NCBI GenBank assembly: GCA_031213475.1
Contig: JARUPZ010000027.1
Span: forward strand, 2,355,001-2,419,000
From: Nereocystis luetkeana
Taxonomy: Eukaryota > Sar > Phaeophyceae > Laminariales > Laminariaceae
DNA length: 64,000 nucleotides
Direction: 5' to 3'
In this document: piece by piece, positions 12,913 through 23,799 of the stretch
Numbering within the stretch: position 1 is the first letter of the stretch
How the letters are laid out: each line of letters opens with the position of its first letter
Notes under the pieces: generated by a model
What the model was told of the DNA's origin: nothing
The model's database searches: none
The model's input: the letters and a program-made list of their open reading frames with translations, nothing else
Position numbers and translations under genes: made by a program

Positions 12913-13442
12913 TGCTGCTACTACTGTTCTGTTGTAGTACTGGACGTACGGCAAGTTTCGCCCGGTACCAGCACTACAGTACCAGGTAACTGCTGTACAG
13001 AGTATACATACTTCTAAGTATAATATCACGAGTGCTTTCGCGAGCGAGTGTGGGAAAAGAGCGTGTGGGGGCTAGCATGCTCACACCTAGTTAGTGCTGT
13101 ATATCTATCACACCACGACGACGACAATCAAAAGCAACAAACTAATCTCCTCGATCGAAGACGGACATATTATTCTGTGCTGTCCACATGAAGCAACCAA
13201 GATTTGCGGTGTCGTGCGTCGTACTGGCATATCATGCTGGTATTGTCGACTGGTACGTCCGGGAGGAGTCCAAGCAACCTCGGCCCAACCAACACAATTC
13301 GGTTTGTAGGCGTATGTATGGCGTATCCTTTCTCTGTAGAGATCGCCAAGCTCCACCTTCAGGGCCGGGAAATCCTCCTGTGAAAGTACTACTGTTTGTT
13401 GTAGACTTGTAAATAGCCCAGCAGCATACCAGGTATATCGAT

Positions 13443-13826
13443 CAGGGATGCGTATTTCCTCACCCGGAACCCAAAAATTTCCGGGAAACAGCCTTTTTCA
13501 GCTTTTCCAAAAAATTTCCCCTATTTCCTCTCGTTCGAGGAAAAAAAGGCGTAATTTTGGGGGGGGGACAAAAAATATCATCCCCGGGTGGCCCATGGGG
13601 GACAAAAAATATCATCCCCGGGTGGCCCATGCACTACATAAAGCACAAGTATAAGATTCGTTCAGGCCTTCGGACAGACATTTTCGATCACTTTCACTCT
13701 ACCGGCACCAGGTGCACAGCAGTAGTAGCAGTTGCGCACAATGCAAGTACTTTAGTAAATGTTCATCGGTTTCAGTTGATTTTTAATTGTTCATGTCCTC
13801 GTTGATTTCGTCCTGCAGCAATTTGA

Positions 13827-13858
<32 letters not shown>

Positions 13859-14666
13859 CCATCCCATTTATTATCTTCGCACATCTTCTTCTCTCTCTCC
13901 TTCCAACTCGTAACTCAGATCCGGGGTCACATAGCAGGCTCTTCTCCCCCCTTCGCGCCACGGTACGTGCCTTCATTTTTATCGCGAGAAGATTTCAGCC
14001 TTTTTCTTCCCTCGTCGACTCGCATCGAATACTGGAATAGTAGGACTACTGCCGTAGTACTGATAGCGATCTCTCATGTACGAATATACTTATGATATGT
14101 CGCGAGGTAAATCAGCAACACAAAGCGCAAAGCAGGAAGTGAGCAGTTACAGCAGTGCGCTGCTTCGTACGCGTGTAGCGATCGCGACCTTATCCGCGAC
14201 TAGAAACTGTAAACATGGACGCTGGACGCCTCAACGAAATCCCAGCGTCCCAGCTGCATCTGCGCCGAGTTCACCCTTTCCATTCGAATATGTCAGCTCA
14301 TATATATGATTATATTTTATATTGTAAGCGCGGTGCGGTGCTCTTCGTAGCTCTGGGGCTGGTCATCGGATAAATCGACGACGGCGCTACGCCTGAACGC
14401 CATAGTATGCTACTCCGTCACAACGACACACAGCTGTTGTGTCCTGCGTGTGGCGTAGCTCTCGGTTGCCTGTGGGCGCCTACGTAGCGCTCTGCTCTGC
14501 TGCACAGCTTATCAGCGTTTGAAAAAAAAAACGGGGGTTTCCATTCTATATGGAGGCGTTATTTGCCCGGGGATAGGGGACGCAAAGAATTTCCTCTGAA
14601 AAAAATTATTACCTCGAGCCCTATTAATTTCGGGTAATTACCGCTACCGGGAAATACGCATCCCTG
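13443..14666. mobile_element. Non-autonomous hAT-like DNA transposon, 1224 bp
   Basis: Both ends carry the perfect 17-bp inverted repeat CAGGGATGCGTATTTCC. Both are flanked by the identical 8-bp sequence ATATCGAT (13435-13442 and 14667-14674). An 8-bp duplication with CAGGG-type ends is characteristic of hAT transposons. There is no transposase frame inside. The interior holds a 34-bp direct duplication (13566-13632), a T run (13829-13859) and sequence related to the repeat at 28690-28985. Confidence 0.8.
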
Positions 14667-15653
14667 ATATCGATATGTACAGCCGAAAATCGCAAGATAA
14701 TAAAGAGGCAGAAGGGTGCATGCTGCTCCGCACACAGCAGTAGTAGGCTACTGGCGCATCGGAAAATAATCGGGCATGCCCCGGAAGGGGATCTTGAAGA
14801 AGCCCGAACGGCCGGAGTGTGGGTGGGCCTGCATACTACATACATATGTACCTGGTATAAAGTATCAGGTTGTTGGCCACTTCTTCAGCTGGGCACACCG
14901 CCGATCACGAAATGTGATCGATACAATGCCCTCGACCCACAGAGCGTCGTCCTCCACACCATACATGGGTGAGAAAATGATTTTAGTCATCGCGTTTTTG
15001 AAAATCTCGAGAAGAAAAAACATCGAAAAAAAGCGCCGCCAGAAATTGTCGTAGGCACGTCCCGAGAGCTACCCGGTACGAGTTACAGTAAACAGCCATA
15101 TGGAAACGTGACGCTTCATCGGTGTAGGAGGCGCGAACTGTCAACTGTTACTCGTGCTGCCGGCAATAGCAGGAAGTGCTCCGACCGCTGACAAGGTACT
15201 CCCTCTCTTTGCTGCAGCTTACGGGATGTTCGATTGGGGATGGATGTCTTTCTCGCGACAAGTACTCGCTCGTTGTGACCGATCTTTAGAGAGTTGGAAG
15301 CACGTGTGATAAACGTACCGTACGAGTATATACTCTCTGCAGTTCGTAGATCACAGAGGCACCGGCGAGTGCGTGGGGTGAGACCCTCACCTGCCCGGCA
15401 CGCCACAGCATGACGCTGCGTACGGTGTATCTGAACTGCGGTAGCTGTCTGTGTAGCTATGACAAATGGGTTGACCAAAATCGCGATCGAGTCTCACCTG
15501 GTTCGTTTCTCGCGCTTCGGCGGGTTAAGCAAACACAAACGATCGCAGCTGACCTATTTTCCTGCAAAGCTCTCTGGATCGATGCCTCAGCCATCGCACG
15601 GGGGGCAGCGAGGAGTACACATGGGAGAATTCGGTGGATGATGGTGGCCATGC

Positions 15654-16478
15654 TCAACGCTCCCTCTGCTCTGTGATGGGCAGGCGTATTGCCACGCCAA
15701 CGGGTAAACGTTCTCCTCTTGATGAGGCGTTTCCCGTTAGGGGGTGCACACGTGATGGCCGACCAAGTTTGCTGTGTGCCGTCGTCCCTGCATCCCTGTG
15801 ATGCGATGGCCTCCCGTCCGTGGAGGTATTCGAGTCCTCGAGGCTGGAAGCTAGAGTATAGGAGCTGGATGCTGGATGCTGGATGCTGGATACGGGGGTG
15901 CTGGGATGCTGGGATGCTAGGTGCTGGAAACTTGCGTCCGTGGGCGAGGTTGTCAAATACAGTAAAATACTCGTACGAGTATCAACCTGTACTACAGTAC
16001 CACCACCAGCTGTCATGCATCTTTGCACGAACATGGGAGGGCGTTCCGATGAATTCGGTGCGACCGGCACTCGTGCACCCAAAGGGGTGTAGGATATGCG
16101 GAGTATGGAATGATATTTGCCCCCTCCTTGCCGTTGGTAGCGTAGGGGTGTTGCTATGTTGTCATCGGTCGTATGTATGATCAACCATGACATGCATGCA
16201 TGCATGAGACATGAGGTGTATGCGGATTTTACGGATTTTATTTTCAAATCTTCAGTCTGTTGTTTGTCGTTGTGCTGGTGTTCTGTTGCTGGCGCATGTA
16301 TGTGTGCTGATGATCTTGACATACTACTAATACAGCAGTTGTAGTTGTTTCGGGTAGTCGGCACCGACGAAATATGAACGTTTATGCCGGTGTACAATAC
16401 GGCGGTAGTATCTACCAGGTGGTGCTTATTCCTATCATGAAACAGCGCACACGTCTGTACAACATATATATACAACAC
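15654..16478 (-). other. Unsupported 274-codon open frame across a minisatellite
   Basis: The frame is open for 825 bases but runs through the GGATGCT minisatellite at 15865-15925, whose period leaves one frame without stops. The product is rich in Ser, Thr and His, with no motif or membrane segment that I recognise. Real coding is unlikely. Confidence 0.15.
15862..15930 (+). repeat. GGATGCT minisatellite
   Basis: GCTGGATGCTGGATGCTGGAT, followed by GCTGGGATGCTGGGATGCTAGG: 7-9 bp units repeated about eight times. Confidence 0.85.
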
Positions 16479-17103
16479 TATATTATTACCGCCGTATTGC
16501 TACGTATTGCTATCAATGTTAATAGTATTAGTAATATAGTAGTAGTATAGCATATATATACCTGGTACGGTATATACCTGGTATACACGTATACGTAGAT
16601 ATGTTTGTCAATTTCCGTACTTTTGCCAACTTTTCTCTTCGTACGAGCACTTTTTTTCGGCAAAAAAACGCTTTAAGGGTCATTCTTATTTATCGGAGAG
16701 CTTTTTTCCGATATTTTTTACATCTTTTTCGCGCAATTTTTCAATCTTCCATATTTTCTTGTTTTTTTCCTAATATTATGTGAAATTTAACGAACTTGAT
16801 TGTTTTGCCTCTGGAGAATTTCACGAATAGTGACAGAATGCCTCCGTATATTGATTCATATATATATCCCATCATTGCCAAACTTTGAAAATTACGGAGA
16901 AAATGCTTCCCGATAAGAATGAGCCTAAGACTCGGACACGGGAAGCCCGGCCGGACACATTGGTCGAGGTCTCGGCGCGATCCGTGCACACGTGCCGGAC
17001 GGTTATCACCCCCTCGATGTTTCTTCCGTTTGAGCCCGGGAAGCCTGTGTCCTCTCTCCTGGTGTTGCCCCCCCCCTTTCCAAGTAGCTACACCGGAAAT
17101 CAC

Positions 17104-17375
17104 ATTAACTCATTGAAGCTGTCATCCATATTATTATGCAAGTCCCCCTCACAAAAAAGCGGTTCTTAGTAGGATGCAGCTCATCACCCTTGATGCGACT
17201 CGCCAGACACCCCACGGCGCTTCGCGCTTGGTGCAAGCAATGTCTGTGCCTGGTTGGTGAAAACCCGACATGCTTCGTCCCGGCATTGTAGGGATGCGAG
17301 GGTCTATGGTTATACGACTATATGGCCATGCATGAGATCGCGTATACATCTCTCCTATCGAGTACACCCCCTACT
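17104..17375 (+). mobile_element. Family S element, full-length copy
   Basis: Same order of blocks as 6868-7130, including the start TTAACTCATTGAAGCTGTC and the end TATCGAGTACACCCCC. Small insertions distinguish it. Confidence 0.75.
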
Positions 17376-18215
17376 CTTTCCACAGAACGATGGTTCACAT
17401 GTGCTGGCAGTGGCGGCCGGACCCTGCAGGGTCGCGACTGGTCCGCCAGAGGTGCTGCCCCCCCCCCCCCTTCTCGTGGTGCATACTACTGTAAAGCTGG
17501 GAGCTGGGAGTGGCAGAGGCTCTGTGCGGTTCGCGCCTCCCCGCCTCTCCTTTTTTCTTGTGGTCCACAGTGCCGGGGGTGGTGGGCGTGTGGCGGGGGC
17601 CCTGCTCAATTGCGACTGATCCGCCAGTGTTTGTCTGTCGAGGAGACGAACCAAGTCTGTCTGCCTGTCTCAACTCATCATGTATGTGGGAGGCGCGCCG
17701 CCGTACGCCCGAAACACAGAAAGTAGGAAATCATGTAGTAAGACTCAGTGGTGGTGGGTGAACTTAAAAGTCCAGAAGACGGCTTATATATAGCTAAACT
17801 GCTGTAGTTGGTACTGGTAGTATGTAATTAATTATGGATAGGACTCGGGTCTCGGGTCAGAAGGCCTCTCGTCCATTCCACCACAGTCAGTGTACTTGTA
17901 TTGCATTGTTGTTATTAGTAATAAGTGATCAGCGGCAGAGCCAACCAGTAAAAACGCAAACAAGAACTTGGAGGGAGGTCAAATAAATTTGATTAAGAAA
18001 CCTACTCGAAGCCAAGATTGGTTCGAAGTACTATTATACCAGGTATATACTAAAACACTTAGTGCCATTGATTACTTGCAACGGGTACCCCGGTTCGAAG
18101 AGCACCGCGCGACAAAAGCCCAAACAAGCGCTCATACATAGTTTGCGCCTATCCCGACCCAAGAGCCCATTGTGTGTTGTTCTTACTGCGAAACAAGAGC
18201 AAAAACGCTCTTAGC

Positions 18216-18302
18216 CGTTTTAGGACTACAGTCCCGTTTTCGGGGCAAACCACTCAAATTCTAAGTAGTCTGTCCTCAAAACGGGACTGCGGTCCTAAAA
18301 GC
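18216..18302. mobile_element. Hairpin element (family M2), copy 1
   Basis: TTTTAGGACTACAGTCCCGT and AACGGGACTGCGGTCCTAAAA form the arms, with inner arms GGCAAACCACT and AAGTAGTCTGTCC. A related element is at 51194-51289. Confidence 0.65.
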
Positions 18303-18586
18303 GAAGAGGGGACGCTAGCACCCTCAAGACTGAGTCGTCAGGCACACGCGCGTATAGGCGTTTCGGCGACATATACATACGACTTTAAATTAGACTAAGG
18401 GATTTGCAACCAAAATCCCTACTTTTTTTGTAGAATAGTTGATTGCAAATGAAATCTACAAGAATCCTGAGTTTTCTAGCCCTTTTTTTGGCCCAATAAC
18501 TGACTACCCATCATGGGAACGAAATTTTTCCTCCTGCACAGTAGTATCTTCAACGACGACTCCTCAAGAAATCGTTTATCATCCGC

Positions 18587-19087
18587 CTACAGCAATACTT
18601 CAGTGAAGGTCATTTCTTCATCGGTCATGTAGCCATTTTGTGCCATGCTCCCGTGTATGACGATAAAATTTAGCGTTCCCTTTGTTGTGCTATATATTTG
18701 CTCGCTACTTCGAGTACACGACAACACCCCGAGAGTCGTTTCTGGGCGCCTACGACTGCCGTCTGGCGCACCCCACGCCCTCATCCCTCCATCCATCAGC
18801 AGTACACCTCAATTTCGCGGGCTGTAGTTTCCTGTAAGAAGCTGTAGCTGTCCGCAAGTGAGGTGCACACGTTCGGTTGGGGGTTGCTTTTTGTCCCATT
18901 TTGTGCACCCCAACTTCCGACCAATTTCGACCACTGCAGCATATCAAGTAGGCCTCTGTTGAGAACCTGCGGGAGGTCAATCTCGAGAGAAACACCATAC
19001 CAAGCTGCTGCGATGAACCCCTCTTTCAAGTCACCGTCCCTCTCCGGCAGGCACGAACGAGACGCAGTTATAAACGCAGCGTGTTAA
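18587..19087 (-). pseudogene. Coding remnant in two frames
   Basis: On the minus strand, 19087 to about 18795 is open and reads AAFITASRSCLPERDGDLKE, GFIAAAWYGVSLEIDLPQVL, NRGLLDMLQWSKLVGSWGAQN. After a stop, a second frame (18796-18587) continues with protein-like sequence (TTKGTLNFIVIHGSMAQNGY, MTDEEMTFTEVLL). This fits an old gene or transposon fragment with a frameshift. No family is recognised. Confidence 0.3.
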
Positions 19088-19099
19088 ACCAGCGATGCG

Positions 19100-22070
19100 T
19101 TTTTTCTGTTCCGATAAAACATCTAGAGATTAGAGTCACCAAAAACCGGGGACCAGGAGACGCTTGGGTGCCAGCGTGGCCTTAAAACATCGAGCGGAAT
19201 ATGTCCGATCGTTCATCATGAATACTACAACTACTACACTATTAATAATAGTACTAGTACTATTACATGTACCCGAGTTTGAAGATGGTTGAGGTGTGAA
19301 TTCTGACGACCCCGAGCGCACCCGCTGCACGGGATAGGGTGACAATGTGACAAATCATGCATGGTCAATGCGAGCTCTTGTTCCGTGCGATGACGACGGA
19401 GCTCGATCAATATTACTTGATCTAAACAATATATAAATACAACAGGCGCAAGTAATGTGTAACACCTTGAAATACTCAACAAGAATAATATTGACTCGTT
19501 TTTTTTAAACACCGAGCGCCGACCTCCGCGCGCATAGAGAAGAAGCAAAGTAGTCCCCACAACGACAACGAACACACCGAAAGGGGATCCAATTTCAACG
19601 CCAAACAAGCCAACCAATACATAAACCACCGCCACCGTCACATCTAACCAGTAAGTAGTTAACTACGTGTACGTAATGAGAGAAAAAAAGGGAAGAGAAA
19701 GCAAAAAGGTAGGTGCCCGCAAGCCCGCAGTTGTTTTTTTCCGAATGGTCAAAAATAAATAAAAGAATAAAAACTGATTGGTCCAAACGTCTCGGTTGAC
19801 CTGTGACGTCACACCATCCACAGGCGGCGACGTCACTGCTATCATACTGCTACTCGTACTGCTGCTGTATCGGAGGAACTTCTTCTGTCACGAATGAAAC
19901 CACTTTTTTACTGCATGCACCAATCAGATCTATTCTCAGAGCCTTTCTAACCGATCGGACTGCCTCGGGCTGGTCCCCTTTTCTCTTTCCTTCTACTACT
20001 ACTGTATACAAGCACTCCTGCCCCATCAATTAATTGGCTACCTCAAGTGGAGGTACCACACGCCTATGATCACTCAGTACGTACGGAAAGCATCAGCATG
20101 CATGGCCAGCTGCAAAATATGAATAATGCGCGCGGCCATAATTGCTTTTGCTTCTTTAGTCATACCCCGTATATTTCGAGCGAAACCACACATATTTGTC
20201 ACCGAAGAGGTGGGTTGTATGTAGCCTTATTCTGCCTGCTCAACAGTCACCCATGACAACAAGCCCCGGCGGCGAAGACAATGTCGCAAAACAGCGACTC
20301 AACACTGCTGCGCTGTGCCTTCGCTCTGATGATGGCTACTGTAGCTAGTCTGGCACCCAACCAGCAACCCCATTGTATATACTCATCGCTCATGTAAGTT
20401 CCCGCTTCTTACACCATGCCCCACAGTCAATCATCAATCACGAGTCGTCAATCAACCATCAATCAACCCGATCAACGTTCAACCAACCGTTGATCACTCC
20501 TAGAAGCCTAACCCCATCGATCGATCCAAGGACGGAAGGGAGATCCCATTCGCACCCCTCATCAGGACGCAAACAAAAATAGCCAGTATGTTACATATAA
20601 ATCGCATCTATATATTTTCTAGCCATCTTCGCCCGCCTTATCTATATCCACCCCCCAACCCACCGTCTGTGACTGCTCGGTTGAGCGCACCGCCACTCCT
20701 GCGCAGCAAGCAGCAAGCAGCAAGCGAGCGATAGAGCACACCGTACCACATCACCACTACCGCCACCATCATATCACCGCGCAGTGAAGGAGAAACCAAA
20801 TAAAAAACCAACCACCGTCTACCCTGGTGCTATCAATGTAAGGAGGGGGGGGGGGGAATATTTAAAGCGCGCGTGGAGTCCTGCCGAGATCATCGACATC
20901 AACCATAGCAGCGGCTACAACACACAATCGCGCAGCCCTCAAATTTGACAGGTCTCGTGTGTCTCAACTGAAAAATACATACAATTGTGTTATATCGTCT
21001 GGTTCGGAGAACGCGGCGGAGGCTCGGTTGCGGCCCTCTCTCCGTGAATCATGTACGCCTCAAAAAGCTGCGCGATTCGCATTAGCTCCCTTCGCCCGAT
21101 TTACCTGTCTACACCTCGCGCACCTCCTGCATCCTTCCTGTCAGGATGGGGGGGCAATTTCGAATCTCTACAGATCCAAACCCCCCCAAACACCACAGTA
21201 CTCGTATATAACCCAATAGTTTCCTTTACTAAGGAGGGGTTGGAGGGAGGGGGGGGGGGGTTCAAAATTGTGAAAGCATATTCGCCGCGAACGATCCGGA
21301 GACAAGCCAGCCGACATCGCGGCCGACCGAACACAAACAGGCGCGCCCATCAAGCAGAGCACTCATGCCGGCCTTTGGTGCATTCAGGTATCGTTCTTCC
21401 ATAACACCGCGCGTCCGAAAAAGAGCGATTGAAACAAGAACAAAAAACGCGCCCATACCTTCCTCCCGGCCGTCCGTCTAAAAAATACTCGTCGAGACTA
21501 CCAACCAAATACAACATGTCTTCCATTTCCTTCATGCACACAGCGTGGATGCTAAAAAAAGCACGCGCGCGCGGCACAAGCAAAAAAAAAGATATCTGAC
21601 ATCTGGCCCTCGCCCGAAAAATACCATCTGTGCGAACAAAACGCGAAAGAAAAAAACAAAACAAGATAGTACCAGGTATATCGCTTTTGACTCATGAAGG
21701 CGCGTCACCAAACGCCATCGTCGCCTCTGACCTTATCCCCAACCAATTAATGCCGGTGCTTTCGTTCACCATCACCGGTGCACGCGCGCGCGCCCCCGTC
21801 CCAATTTTGGGTACAAAGGCCCAAGCGAGTTGGCTTAAGGCTACAGGCGTACCTGGAAACAAAAGGGGGGCAGGAGGGGGGGGGCGGCGGCACACGCCAA
21901 CCCAAGTTGTGCAGAATCGCTCCGCTCCACCCGCAGCGACGTCTAGCGCCAGAGAGGGTTCTGACCGCCACCGCCACCGCGGCAAACCAATCCCAAAAAT
22001 CAGAGCAATCGAAAACAGTTACCAGGTACAAAAGGTGCATTTCCTTCACTCCCGTCACTCACGAACTCAC
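19100..22070. other. No gene recognised
   Basis: Many short repeats of CAATCAACC type (20425-20500), G runs at 20846 and 21250, and motif copies at 21670 and 22020. No convincing coding exon found on either strand. Confidence 0.4.
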
Positions 22071-22074
22071 GAAC

Positions 22075-23792
22075 TCACGCCGCACTCGATCGAGGCGAGC
22101 GCTTGGGGAACTTCCTCTTCCCGAGCACCTTCCGCAAGCGCTGGTCAGCCCGCTTCTGCTCCTTAGCCTCGGTGCGCTCCGCCCTCAAGAGGGGCACCAA
22201 GCGGGACAGACGCGAGCCACCGCCACCACCACCGCCAACACCCCCCCCGCCGCTTTGTTTCAGGTCGGAGGGCTGTTCACCGCTGTTTTGCGTCCGGTCG
22301 GAGAGTTGTTCGTCTTTCTCCTCGGGAAAAGGTTTCACCAAGCGTGTCAGCCGCAGCGCCCCCGCGCACGCCGCCGCTCGCTCCGCCGCGTACGCGAGCT
22401 CGAGCGCGCTCGCCCCGTCTTCGGAAGCTTGGTCGTCGGCGCCTTCCGCGTCGGCCTTCGACGATATCCTTGTCGAGGGAAAAATCTCGAGCCCCTCTAG
22501 AAGGTCCAAGTCGTCAGCGCAATCAACACCATCGCTGGCGCTGCTAGAGCTGCCGCCGGCGTCAGCGGCTGTGACAGTGTCGGTCGACGGCAAAAAAGTG
22601 TTGAGCTCGCTGCACCCCGAGAGGTTGTTGAACACTTCGCTCGTACAGCACGACTTCTCGAGTATGCGCAGGCAGACGCTGGTTTTGAGGTCCTCGCCCT
22701 CGAGAGTGGGGTCTTCGGCTCTGATTTTTTTCTCGTACTTTTCCCACAGCTCCTCCCAGGTCATGCCCGTCACCCTGTTAAGAACAACACCATGGGAAGG
22801 GAAGAGTAGGGGTTGGCTTCAGGCCAAGGGTGTCGCGACACGGTTAAATCCCCAAGTATCTTCATGTAGTCATGCCCACTCCTGTGGTGGCCGAAAACAA
22901 TAAACATTGTGATAACTGGTATGTGCATACCAGTATAGCAAGTACTATTGATATTAATAATGCAAATCACCTATCGCGCCAAAAAACAAAGAGTATTTAG
23001 TGGCTGCAGTCGAAAGACAAAAGGCGTGACGAGCACAGTTTTGGATCACAGCCAGCGCGCACCCGCCGGCAGAAAATTCCCGCAACAAACTGCTGTAGAC
23101 TCGAAACAAACATCAAGCCTCCCTGTTTTTATTTCTCACCTGAACGAGCCATAGTTCTTCAGGTGCCGAAGCCCGTCGTACAGATGGGCTAGGACGCGCG
23201 ACGGCAGCTTGCACCGCTCCCGCACGTACAGCCTGGCCGCGTGCCTCGCCATCGATGCCAGCCTGGCCTGCTCCTCCAGCGTTTCCGCCGCCCCAAATAT
23301 ACACTCACAATCCCCCCCTGCCCCGCCCCCCACCGCCTCCACCACCGTCGCCAACCCCCCTCCGCTCATCCCGCCTCCGAGAGGGCGCTCGTTACCGTCC
23401 ACCGCGGTAAGGCCCTGTGCTCCGAGAGCCTCAAGGTAGACGCTAACCGGCAACAGCTCATGGTAGAACCTCCGGGTCTCCGCGGGGGTAAGGTCGCCCC
23501 AGAAACTCCGGCGGTGACCGTACGCCTCGCGGAGCAAGTCCACCGAGGGCAGTGCACAGCGCGCAGGGATCGCCATCGCCATGCGCGCCGTGTTCGAGCG
23601 CGAAGCGGAGGTGGGCCCTCTCCGTCTGCGCGCGGAGCTGCTGGTGTCGGCGTCGCACGCACAAGAGGTGATGCCGAAGAATCCGCTGGTGCAGGTCGCT
23701 ACGGCGGGCCAGATGAGGACGGTGGGAGAGGGAGAGTGGCAGAACGACCGGCTTGTTGTCGGCAGACGGTTGAGCGAGCCGGCGATCAACAT
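22075..23792 (-). CDS. Uncharacterised two-exon protein, 450 aa
   Basis: Exon 1 is 23792-23140 and exon 2 is 22774-22075. The intron is GT-AG (donor TTCAG|gtgaga, acceptor ttaacag|G) and joins in phase to give 450 aa. The first ~70 residues are Ser/Arg/Thr-rich and could be a targeting region. Residues ~80-217 look like a folded domain with PSVDLLREAYG, FWGDLTPAETRRFYHELLP, ARHAARLYVRERCKLPSRV and LAHLYDGLRHLKNYGSFR. Exon 2 opens with MTWEELWEKYEKKIRAEDP and SVCLRILEKSCCTSEVFNNL. An acidic Ser/Ala region, an Ala-rich helix, a Gly tract (GGGGVGGGGGGG) and a basic tail rich in Lys and Arg (nuclear-signal-like) follow. I do not recognise the family. The start is uncertain: the ATG is preceded by gcttgccagcag, which could be a 3' splice site, so an upstream exon may exist. 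Confidence 0.65.
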
Positions 23793-23799
23793 CTGCTGG

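Larger units (their letters stand above)
14680..17100. other. Gene-poor tract with motif copies and a minisatellite
   Basis: Holds TACCWGGTA at 14849, 16559 and 16575 and the GGATGCT array. No supported exon. Confidence 0.4.

Noticed and set aside
15654..16478. 274-codon minus-strand gene
   Set aside because: It runs through a minisatellite, has no recognisable motif, no splice support and a Ser/Thr/His-rich composition.
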